Source of the DNA: Myxococcaceae bacterium | GTDB taxonomy: Bacteria; Myxococcota; Myxococcia; Myxococcales; Myxococcaceae | Assembly (NCBI GenBank): GCA_016926755.1 | Contig: JAFGNZ010000178.1 | Location: forward strand, 1-33,331 | Direction of reading: 5' to 3' | DNA length: 33,331 nucleotides | Part shown: in pieces, positions 14,801 to 22,194 of the stretch | Layout of the letters: every line of letters begins with the position of its first letter | Numbering within the stretch: position 1 is the first letter of the stretch | The notes under the pieces: generated by a model | Told to the model about the DNA's origin: nothing | Databases searched by the model: none | What the model saw: only the letters and a program-made list of their open reading frames with translations | Program-made: the position numbers and the translations under genes

Positions 14801-16978
14801 TCAGGGGGCCGTGCCGGACTTCGCGGCCCCTGAGCGGCGCTTGCCAGGTGCGCCGCTCTTCGCGGGGGCCTCGGCGGCAGGCTTTGGCATCAGCGTCTTG
14901 TAGGCCTCCTTCAAGGCCTCGGGGGTGCTCTCCAGCTTCGCGGCGACCTTCGTGGCCTCGGCGGGCGGCAGCTTCCCCAGCACGCTGCGCATCAAGTGCT
15001 GCTCCACGAAGCCCTGCGTCGTGTCCACCTTCAGGTCCGTCACCTGCCCCTTCGCGTCCAGCACGGGCACCAGCCGCGGCGCCGTGAGGAAGAGCACCGC
15101 CGGGACGTTCGCCGCCTTCACCCGCTGCACCACCTCGTCTCGCAGCTTGGGGTCGAACTTGATGCCCTTCTGCGTCACCAGCTCGCGGATGCCCTGATAG
15201 TCCCCGGTGGCCTTGATGACCATCAGCTTCGAGAGCAGCTCACCCACGGCCTCGCGCATCTTCGCGTAGTCCGTCACCACCCAATAGGTACGCCCGCCCT
15301 CCACCACCTGGCGCACCGCGCCCTTCTCCATCAGGAACATCACCGTCAGGTGCCGGCCGCGGTGGTGGTCCTCCTCCAGCTCATCGCCCTTCTCCACCCG
15401 CTGCAGGTCCGTGAGCGACTCGACGAGGAAGTCCCGGTACATCTGCTGGGCGATCTTCTCCGCGTCCGGGGACAGCTCCGTGAGCGCCGGATCGAACGCA
15501 TGCCAGAGCGCGACGAGGTCCGCGCGCGCCTCCTCCAGTGTGTTGTCGTACTCCTTGAGGAACTTCGAGGGCGGCTGGTTCCCGAGCTTCTTCTTGTCCA
15601 CCTGGCCCGAGGCGTGCCCCAGCACCTCGTGGAAGGCCACCAGCCACTTGCGCGCCGTGACGGAGTACTTCTCCGCCTGGGCGCGCTCCTCGGGTGTGCG
15701 GGAGAACTCGATCGCCAGCGGCAGCCGCCGCAGCGCCGAGGCCGCCTCCATCACGTTCGCCACCAGCACGCTCTTGCTCCCGTACTTCTCGCGGAGGTGC
15801 TGCTCGTTGGGCAGGTTGATGCCCGCGGGCGGCTGCGGATAGGTGGCGATCAGGTGGATGGCCTTCGCCACCGGCAGCGTCACCTTCTTGCGCCGGTAGG
15901 GCTGCGGCCACGGCGTGCGATCCTCGAAGTACTGCGCCTTCTTCGCGATCAGCTCCATCACCCGGTTCTCCGTCGCGTCCCGGTAGTGGATGAGCGCCTC
16001 CCACCAGCCCTTCTGCCCGCGCGGATCCACGTACGACTCGATGAAGCCGATGGTGCCCTCCACCATCGGGTCCACCTTCAGCCACGCGATGTTGTAGGCG
16101 TCCCAGTCCTTGGGCTCGCCCGTCTGGAAGTAGCGCACCAGCTTGGCCAGCACGGGCTTCTGCTTGCTGTTGGCCGACCGCGACGCCTCCTGCAGGTGGG
16201 CGATCACGCGCGACAGCTCCTCCGCATACAGCCCCGGAGGGATCCGCTTGTCCCCAGCGCGGAACACCTGCTCCACCAGCTTGCCGTTCACCTTCACCAC
16301 CCGCGAGTTGAGCGGGTACCTCTCCGAGAAGCGCTCCAGGTCCTTCAGCGTCACCCCAGGCCCGTAGGCGGTGTTCGCCGAGGCGGTGATCATGTCCTGG
16401 CCCTCCGGCGGAGACTTCGCCGTGAGCGCGGGCTCGAAGGCGGCGTCGAAGATCGTCGGCCGCAGCTCCTGGAGCCAGGCCCGCAGGGCGTGCTCGTCCT
16501 TCACCCCCAGGGGCGCGCCAGCCCGGAAGGCACGCCCCGCCGCCGCCTCCAGCTCCCCCGCCGTGAACTCCGGGACGAACTTCTGCCCCGTCACCTGATC
16601 GTGGTTGCCCGTGTGGCCGTAGAAGAGCGACAGGTACGACTTCAGCCGCGCGTCGAACAGGCCCGGACCGCCCGCGCCCTCCAGGCCGAAGAGGTAGACG
16701 CCCTCCATGAGGCGCTTGACCTCCAGCAGCTTCCACCCGAGCTGGTCATAGGCGATGTCCTCGCCCGCATGCGAGGCGAGCGTCAGGTGCCAGGCGAGCC
16801 GCTTCTCCTCCGGGGACAGCCCGGCCACGCCCGGCGCGAAGAGCTGCGCGATGGCGAGCGTCCCGGAGCGCTCCTTGAGGAATGACTGGGCCGGAGGGGG
16901 GGCGCTCGTCGTCGCGGCCTCGGCAGGCTTGGCCTGCGGAGCTGCGGCGAGCATGGCAACCAGGAGGAGGGCGTTCAT
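14801..16978 (-). CDS. secreted dipeptidyl-peptidase III (M49 family)
   Basis: This 725-residue zinc peptidase removes dipeptides from the N-terminus of oligopeptides. The zinc motif is HEVLGH (H450, E451, H455), the six-residue HExxGH form specific to M49, and the third ligand lies in EEARAD (E483). Other M49 features are visible: NTAYGPG, the segment from NIAWLKVDP through GFIESYVDPRGQKGWWE, and INLPNEQ. MNALLLVAMLAAAPQAKP is a signal peptide, so it acts outside the cytoplasm, unlike the eukaryotic enzyme. The spacing between the two zinc motifs (28 residues) is short, as in bacterial members. The C-terminal 30 residues are Lys/Ala/Gly-rich and disordered. TTGGAG precedes the ATG. It is convergent with recX and likely helps digest peptides released by secreted proteases such as the S8 enzyme nearby. 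Confidence 0.92.
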   Translation of the reverse strand: MNALLLVAMLAAAPQAKPAEAATTSAPPPAQSFLKERSGTLAIAQLFAPGVAGLSPEEKRLAWHLTLASHAGEDIAYDQLGWKLLEVKRLMEGVYLFGLEGAGGPGLFDARLKSYLSLFYGHTGNHDQVTGQKFVPEFTAGELEAAAGRAFRAGAPLGVKDEHALRAWLQELRPTIFDAAFEPALTAKSPPEGQDMITASANTAYGPGVTLKDLERFSERYPLNSRVVKVNGKLVEQVFRAGDKRIPPGLYAEELSRVIAHLQEASRSANSKQKPVLAKLVRYFQTGEPKDWDAYNIAWLKVDPMVEGTIGFIESYVDPRGQKGWWEALIHYRDATENRVMELIAKKAQYFEDRTPWPQPYRRKKVTLPVAKAIHLIATYPQPPAGINLPNEQHLREKYGSKSVLVANVMEAASALRRLPLAIEFSRTPEERAQAEKYSVTARKWLVAFHEVLGHASGQVDKKKLGNQPPSKFLKEYDNTLEEARADLVALWHAFDPALTELSPDAEKIAQQMYRDFLVESLTDLQRVEKGDELEEDHHRGRHLTVMFLMEKGAVRQVVEGGRTYWVVTDYAKMREAVGELLSKLMVIKATGDYQGIRELVTQKGIKFDPKLRDEVVQRVKAANVPAVLFLTAPRLVPVLDAKGQVTDLKVDTTQGFVEQHLMRSVLGKLPPAEATKVAAKLESTPEALKEAYKTLMPKPAAEAPAKSGAPGKRRSGAAKSGTAP

Positions 16979-17099
16979 GCAGGCTCCAAGAGAGACAAAG
17001 CCTTGCAGTTAGCACCCGCCCCCCTTCCATTCCAGTCTGAGATGCAGCCCGGTGCCAGGGAATGCCAGAGGCCGCCCCGGCCCACACCGGGAGTCTGGC

Positions 17100-17978
17100 C
17101 TAGAAGGCGTGCTGGTCCTCTCCGGCGCCCCCTCCGAAGCCCTCGATGATTCCCCGGTTCTGCGGCACCGTGCAGGGACACACCTCATAGCGGCATGGGG
17201 CCGGCGCGACCCACAGGCGCAGCGTCCCATCGAAGATGTTGCCCAGGTGCCCGTCCCCGAAGCGCTTGCCCGGGTAGCAGGAGAAGGCGTCCCCTTTGGG
17301 GTGGATGATGAAGTACTTGCTGCCCGCGTGGCACATCCGCCCCTTGAGCTGGAAGCCGCGGTTCATCTGCGACGGCGACACCATGTCCCCGAACGCGCGA
17401 TCGATGCGCCAGCGATCCACCCACCCGTACCGCGCCGGCTGCCCGTTCACTCGCATGAGCTGCGGGTAGAACTTGATGCCCGCGCCCTCGAAGCGCTCGC
17501 GGCTGGCGGCCACCTCCGGCACCTGCCCCGGCACCACCACGCTGTTGACCACGAAGGTGGCGCGCGGCCACTTCGCCAGCAGCTCCTTCACCGCCGTGGC
17601 CTTCTCGAAGAACTCCGCCTCCTCCACCTCCTCGCGGTGCAGCGAGCACGAGAAGGTGCGCAGCTGCTCCCCCGCCGCCTCGATGAAGGTGGAGATGACT
17701 CGCAGCGGGGCGGAGAGGTTGGTGAGCAGCGACACCTTGTGCCCCGCCGCCGCCAGCCGCTGCGCCACCTCCGGCAGCCGCTTGAGCATGAAGGGCTCGC
17801 CGCCGGAGATCTTGAACTCCCAGCTCCCCTGCAGCGCCGAGAGCGCCCCGAGCGCCGCCTCGAGCTGCTCGTCCGTGGGCCCGCCGATGCCCGGCATGTG
17901 CTTCTGCACGCAGTAGGTGCAGCGGTAGTTGCACCCACCGACGATGTTCCAGCTCACCGTGGGGCGCGGGCCGCTCAT
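17100..17978 (-). CDS. radical SAM protein with C-terminal cysteine cluster (second of pair)
   Basis: This 292-residue enzyme has the radical SAM motif CNYRCTYC (C16, C20, C23) right at the N-terminus, followed by KISGGEPFM, the SAM-binding GGE motif, and LLTNLSAP. The C-terminal region has a SPASM/twitch-like set: MCHAGSKYF, FSCYPGKRFGDGHLGN and CRYEVCPC, which should hold an extra Fe-S cluster. Such clusters are typical of enzymes acting on peptides, proteins or sugars. The start at 17978 overlaps the stop of the upstream radical SAM gene as ATGA, so it is the last gene of a four-gene coupled operon. The substrate is unknown. Radical SAM assignment is certain. Confidence 0.92.
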   Translation of the reverse strand: MSGPRPTVSWNIVGGCNYRCTYCVQKHMPGIGGPTDEQLEAALGALSALQGSWEFKISGGEPFMLKRLPEVAQRLAAAGHKVSLLTNLSAPLRVISTFIEAAGEQLRTFSCSLHREEVEEAEFFEKATAVKELLAKWPRATFVVNSVVVPGQVPEVAASRERFEGAGIKFYPQLMRVNGQPARYGWVDRWRIDRAFGDMVSPSQMNRGFQLKGRMCHAGSKYFIIHPKGDAFSCYPGKRFGDGHLGNIFDGTLRLWVAPAPCRYEVCPCTVPQNRGIIEGFGGGAGEDQHAF

Positions 17979-19015
17979 GGCAGCTCCCCCGCCTCGAGCA
18001 GCTCGCGGAGCTCCCGCGCCGCCGCGAAGTTCAGGTCGTGTTTCCCGCAGCGCGCGCAGCCCGGGTAGTACTCGCCCCGGTGGAGCCGCTGGCGCACGGC
18101 CTCGTACGCCGGCGCGCGCCACACCTCCTGGAAGGGGCCCTCCTTCACGTGCCCCGCCTCGATGTGTTCACAGCAGAAGAAGACGCGCCCGTCCACGTAG
18201 ACGCGGCTGTAGAGGTAGCCCGCGAAGCACCCCGTCTCCTGCCCTGACGGCCACCTCCCCGACAGCTGCGCCTCATAGGCGTCCAGGTTGTGCTTCACCT
18301 TCAGCGCCTTGGCCAGCTTGCGCGCCGCCGGGAGCAGCTCTCCCAGCACCTGCTGCTTCTGCGCCTCGGTGAGCGCGTGGTGCTCGGTGCCGCGGGGCAC
18401 ATCCCCCACCTTGAAGGACGCGCGCGCCCCCACCTCGTGCGCCAACTGCACCATCCGCGGCAGCTCCAGGTAGTTCACCCGGTTGATGACCTGCACCAGG
18501 TTGACGGCCGTGACGTCCCGCACCACCCGCACGCCCTCCAGCAGCCGGTGGAACGTCTCCGGAGGCTGGTTGGGGTGATAGGCCACGTACGTCTCCGGCG
18601 ACGCGGACGCCATGTTCAGCAGGAGCTGATCCACCCCCAGCTCCCGCACCCGCGCGAAGTCACACAGCGTCCCGTTGGTGATGATCGTGAGCCGCAGGCC
18701 CCGCGCCTTCACCTTCTCGATGAAGGCGTAGATCTCCGGGTGGGTGAACGGCTCGCCGCCCCCGCTGATGACGATGCGCTCGGCGCCCGCCTGGGCCGAC
18801 TCGTCCACCATGCGGTGGAAGGTGGCCGCGTCCATCCGCTGGCGCTTCCACGCGACGGGCTTCGGTGTCGCCAGCTCCGGCGCGTAGTTCCAGCACGTGA
18901 TGCAGTCGAGGTTGCACGCGTTGGTGACGTCCAGGTGGACCGTCTCCGGCCCGGTGCGCGGCTTGCGCTCCAGGTAGCCTCTCAGGCGCTCCCGCTGGGC
19001 TTCCTCGTTCTTCAT
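17975..19015 (-). CDS. radical SAM/SPASM protein (first of pair)
   Basis: This 346-residue enzyme has CNLDCITC (C34, C38, C41) after a conserved VHLDVTNA strand, then VISGGGEPFTHPEI and TIITNGTL, all standard radical SAM blocks. A SPASM-like region at the C-terminus contains TGCFAGYLYSRVYVDG, FFCCEHIEAGH and GCARCGKHD, enough cysteines for one or two auxiliary clusters. The order resembles SPASM enzymes that modify peptides or sugar/nucleotide substrates. The ATG at 19015 overlaps the glycosyltransferase stop (ATGA), and its own stop overlaps the next gene the same way. Two different radical SAM enzymes back to back suggest two successive steps on one substrate. Which substrate is not evident. 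Confidence 0.92.
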   Translation of the reverse strand: MKNEEAQRERLRGYLERKPRTGPETVHLDVTNACNLDCITCWNYAPELATPKPVAWKRQRMDAATFHRMVDESAQAGAERIVISGGGEPFTHPEIYAFIEKVKARGLRLTIITNGTLCDFARVRELGVDQLLLNMASASPETYVAYHPNQPPETFHRLLEGVRVVRDVTAVNLVQVINRVNYLELPRMVQLAHEVGARASFKVGDVPRGTEHHALTEAQKQQVLGELLPAARKLAKALKVKHNLDAYEAQLSGRWPSGQETGCFAGYLYSRVYVDGRVFFCCEHIEAGHVKEGPFQEVWRAPAYEAVRQRLHRGEYYPGCARCGKHDLNFAAARELRELLEAGELP

Positions 19016-20100
19016 GTGAGCAGCTCCAGCAGCGCCCGCGCCGCGGGCTCCGCGCCATTGCGCTCCACCCGCTTGCGCGCCGCCCCGCGCAGCCGCTCGC
19101 GCGTGGCCGGGTTCAGCACCTCGCGCACCGCCCGGGTGAGCCCCTCGCGCGTCAGCGGCGCGCACACCAGCCCGGCCCCCGCCTCCGCCAGCTCCCGCGC
19201 GCGCTTCTCCTGGTCATCCACCATCCGCTCGAAGGGGACGAACACCGAGGGGATGCCCGCGGAGAGCAGCTCGTGGACGGCGTTGTAGCCGGCCGCGGTC
19301 ACCGCCGCGTCGAAGGCCGGGAGGAAGTCCAGCGCCGGGTAGCGCCCGTGCAGCACCACCGCGCCCTCCAGCGTGGGCGGCGGCTCGCGCCACAGCGGGC
19401 CCGCGCCCACCACCAGCCGCACCCCCGGCAGCTCTCGCGCCACCTGGGCCGTGAGGGTGAGCGCTCGCGCCCCCTCGGGATCTCCGCCGCCGCCAAACGA
19501 GGCGTACAGCAGCGTGGCGTCCTCCGGCAGCCCGAGCGCCTGGCGCGCCTGGGCCCGAGAGGGCAGCTCCTGGCGATCGCGGATGAGGATGGGCCCCACC
19601 GCGCGGGCCTTCGCGGGCTCGGGCAGGCGCCCCACCCGGGACACGTCGTCATGCGGGATGAGGATGAGATCGTACAGGCGCAGCGACGCCTGGAGCAGCT
19701 CCGAGCCCGCGGACTCCACGCGCTGCTCACGGAAGACGAAGACGTTCTTCTGCCGCCAGCGCAGCGCCGGGATGAGCTCCTCGAAGCTGCCCGTGGGGTA
19801 GGTGTCCACCACGAGCACGTCCGGATCGAACGCGGCCAGCGTGTTCCACGTCACCGTCTGCACCAGCTTGAGGTAGCTGCCCTTGCGCAGGCCGCAGCGC
19901 TCCCGGATCGTCTTCGAGGGCAGCTTCACCGCCGCGAAGCCCTCGCGGTAGATGACGTGGTCGGCCTCGGACGAGGTGAGGAAGAGCACCTCGCACTCCG
20001 GCGAGAGCCGCTTCAGCGCCCGCGCGATGGACAGCAGCCGGGTGACGTGGCCCAGGCCCAGGCCGTTGACGGCGTAGAAGAGGAAGCGGGGCGCGCCCAT
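19012..20100 (-). CDS. GT-B glycosyltransferase, MurG/GT28-like
   Basis: This 362-residue protein has the two Rossmann halves of GT-B enzymes. The N-terminal half opens RFLFYAVNGLGLGHVTR, the glycine-rich acceptor-side loop of MurG-type enzymes. The C-terminal half has LLYASFGGGGDPEG and VTAAGYNAVHELLSAGIP followed by SVFVPFERMVDDQEKRA, the nucleotide-sugar-binding block of GT28. No membrane helix or signal peptide is seen, so it is cytoplasmic or peripheral. Its start codon shares one base with the TPR gene's stop (TGATG), and its stop overlaps the radical SAM start (ATGA). Donor and acceptor are unknown; it is not MurG itself, because the chain lacks the canonical MurG N-terminal GGTGGH and sits outside a cell-wall cluster. 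Confidence 0.88.
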   Translation of the reverse strand: MGAPRFLFYAVNGLGLGHVTRLLSIARALKRLSPECEVLFLTSSEADHVIYREGFAAVKLPSKTIRERCGLRKGSYLKLVQTVTWNTLAAFDPDVLVVDTYPTGSFEELIPALRWRQKNVFVFREQRVESAGSELLQASLRLYDLILIPHDDVSRVGRLPEPAKARAVGPILIRDRQELPSRAQARQALGLPEDATLLYASFGGGGDPEGARALTLTAQVARELPGVRLVVGAGPLWREPPPTLEGAVVLHGRYPALDFLPAFDAAVTAAGYNAVHELLSAGIPSVFVPFERMVDDQEKRARELAEAGAGLVCAPLTREGLTRAVREVLNPATRERLRGAARKRVERNGAEPAARALLELLT

Positions 20101-21503
20101 CAGGAGTGATCCCTCCAGTCGCGCTCCTCGCGGTGCTGGCTGGCCTGCCTCGCCGCGGCCTGGGTGGCTGCCTGCGCCGCCGCGGCCTCTCGCGCGCCGT
20201 CGAGATCCAGCAACTCGCTCACGGCGTAGGCCGCCACCCCACCCACCAGCGCGCCGCCCGCGGCGATCGCCGCCACCTCGGCCAGGGAGCGCTGCGGAGT
20301 GAAGTCCCAGGCCGGGACCATGCGGGTGCCCGGATAGGGCTTGTGGCGGTGGGCATAGGGATCATACCCGCCCAGCTCGCTCCAGTGCGTCGCCCGCCCC
20401 TGCGCCACGCGCACCTTCACCGGAGGCGGCTGCCCCGCGGAGGCCATGTTCGCGCACGGGGGGCACGCGAGCACGTGGGTGATCTCCGCGCCCCGCTTGA
20501 GCGGCACCTGCTTCCGGAAGGAGGGATTCGCCAGGGGGCGCGCGCAGAAGTAGCAGCCCACGCGCTCCCCCTCGGGCAGGAAGGCCTTGTCGCCGAAGAG
20601 CGATCGGGCCCGCTCCATGGCCGCCTTCGCGCCCTCCTCCGCCGCGTCCACCGAGGCCAGCACCTGCGCGATCTTCGACCTCCCCTGCCGGGCCCCGGCC
20701 AGCTCGTCGCGCGCCCGCTGCTCCGCCATGGTGGCCTGGTTGAGCATCGCGCGCAGGTCGGCATCCTCCTCCAAGCGCAGGGCGTGCTCCACCGAGACGA
20801 GCGAGCTTGCCACCTGCTCCAGCCGCTGCTCCAAGGGGGACAGGTCCGCCGCGCGCGCCGGTGCTCCGGACTCCCCGCGGGAAGAGGACGGCCCTTCGCC
20901 GGACGATCTGGAGCTCCGCGTGAGGCGGCGGATCAGGAGGATGAGCCCGACGACCAAAGCGATGGGCGTGCCGAGGCAGAGAGCGACCCCGACGGCTTCT
21001 CCTATCTTGTGCGCGGTCGGGTGGGTGAGCTCGGGGCCGGGCTCCTGCGCCGTCGTGCCACCAGCAGAGGCATCTCCACTGGTGGAAGGCTCTCCCGGCG
21101 GCTCCGTGGGCGCCGGGGAGACAGAGTCCTCGGGGGAGAACCCCATCTCCCGCAGCTTGTCGTCGATCTCCGCCCGCTTGTACGCCGGGTCCAGGGTCCT
21201 CGACTGGAGCAGGGCGTCCCGCGCCTCGCCGTAGCGCTTCAGCTTCCGCAGCGCGAGCCCGCGGTTGTATTGCCACCGCGCCTTGCCAGGCTCCAACGCG
21301 GCGGCCTGATCGAACTTCTCGAGGGCCGCCGCGTAGTTCTTCGCGTCGTAGAGCCGCTTGCCCTGCTCGTACACCGCGAGCGCCCGCGCGCTGGCATCCG
21401 CGTCCGCCGCCCCCGTGCCTCCACGCTCCGCCGGCGCCTGCGCCAGCACCCCGGTCCCCAGCAGGAGCACCAGCCCCAGCGCCAGGAAGTTCCATCGCTT
21501 CAC
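20100..21503 (-). CDS. membrane TPR protein with coiled coil and zinc-ribbon-like motif
   Basis: This 467-residue protein starts at a GTG preceded by GGAGG and has a signal peptide (residues 1-23). TPR-like helices lie at 40-110 (YEQGKRLYDAKNYAAALEKF, then WQYNRGLALRKLKRYGEA), so this part should face the periplasm. A transmembrane helix lies at 167-193, followed by RRLTR, which places the rest in the cytoplasm. A coiled coil spans about 220-305. Four cysteines in two CxxC pairs (C317/C320, C347/C350) make a probable zinc ribbon. A conserved-looking aromatic stretch precedes a hydrophobic Gly/Ala segment (407-430) and a charged tail. It is first in the operon and looks like a scaffold that could bring the glycosyltransferase and radical SAM enzymes to the membrane. 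The overall family is not one I recognise. Confidence 0.75.
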   Translation of the reverse strand: MKRWNFLALGLVLLLGTGVLAQAPAERGGTGAADADASARALAVYEQGKRLYDAKNYAAALEKFDQAAALEPGKARWQYNRGLALRKLKRYGEARDALLQSRTLDPAYKRAEIDDKLREMGFSPEDSVSPAPTEPPGEPSTSGDASAGGTTAQEPGPELTHPTAHKIGEAVGVALCLGTPIALVVGLILLIRRLTRSSRSSGEGPSSSRGESGAPARAADLSPLEQRLEQVASSLVSVEHALRLEEDADLRAMLNQATMAEQRARDELAGARQGRSKIAQVLASVDAAEEGAKAAMERARSLFGDKAFLPEGERVGCYFCARPLANPSFRKQVPLKRGAEITHVLACPPCANMASAGQPPPVKVRVAQGRATHWSELGGYDPYAHRHKPYPGTRMVPAWDFTPQRSLAEVAAIAAGGALVGGVAAYAVSELLDLDGAREAAAAQAATQAAARQASQHREERDWRDHS

Positions 21504-21609
21504 GTGCCCACTCCTCCCGTCGGATTCGTCGGGAGTTAACGCCACAAGCGGCGGGAGGGGCAATGCACGTCACGAAGCAGACGCAGGTGGAGCTCCCTTC
21601 CCCCGCGCT

Positions 21610-22116
21610 TCAGTCGCTCGTCACGAGCAGCGGCGCGGAGAGGGGGCGCTCCTCGCAGTCGCGCGCGGTGCCGTCCTCCCACGCCAGCATCAGGAAGTCC
21701 GCTGCCTCATCGAGCGCGATGATGGGGTGGTGCCACACACCGGCGCGGTAGTTCACCCCCTGGCCCGGGCCGCACACGAAGGCGTGCAGCCGGGCAACGG
21801 CCGGCTCGCCGCGCGCGTCGTCCGGACAGACGACGACGAGGAAGCGCCGGCACGCGAGCGGCACGAACAGCTGCGTCGAGCAGGGGTGGCGCTCCAGCAG
21901 GCGCACCTCGAAGGGCAGCGCCTTCGCCACCGAGCGGAAGACGGCGAGGTTCGGCTGTGCCCCCGGCCGGCTGCTGGCGAGCTGGGCCACGCGATCGTAC
22001 CGGGTGGCCGTCCCCTGGTTGGCGCTGGTGCCGCCCGCCAGCTCCAGGCCGATGACATCACCGAAGGGGGCGAACGCCTCCCGCGTGAGGGGTTGTGCCC
22101 GAAGTGCCTCGCCCAT
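21610..22116 (-). CDS. allA: ureidoglycolate lyase
   Basis: This 168-residue cupin-like enzyme splits ureidoglycolate to glyoxylate and urea, the last step of allantoin breakdown. Family motifs are LTREAFAPFGDVI at the N-terminus, the beta-barrel core with LLERHPCSTQLFVPL, and GQGVNYRAGVWHHPIIAL with DFLMLAWEDGT. The ATG at 22116 is preceded by AGGAGG; an upstream in-frame start at 22140 would overlap that site. Length is normal for the family. Allantoinase and allantoicase are not in the window, but xanthine dehydrogenase (4774-8605) belongs to the same purine-degradation route. It lies 106 bases from the TPR gene on the same strand. Confidence 0.88.
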   Translation of the reverse strand: MGEALRAQPLTREAFAPFGDVIGLELAGGTSANQGTATRYDRVAQLASSRPGAQPNLAVFRSVAKALPFEVRLLERHPCSTQLFVPLACRRFLVVVCPDDARGEPAVARLHAFVCGPGQGVNYRAGVWHHPIIALDEAADFLMLAWEDGTARDCEERPLSAPLLVTSD

Positions 22117-22194
22117 GCTCCCTCCTCCTGCCAGGGACACCCGGAGCCAGTGGCCGGTCCCGGGTGTCCCGCCATGCGCTCTCCGCGCCGCGGC

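Noticed and set aside
17100-19015. A standard RiPP (sactipeptide or ranthipeptide) cluster
   Set aside because: No short precursor gene, PqqD-like recognition domain, protease or export gene is seen within or beside the operon.
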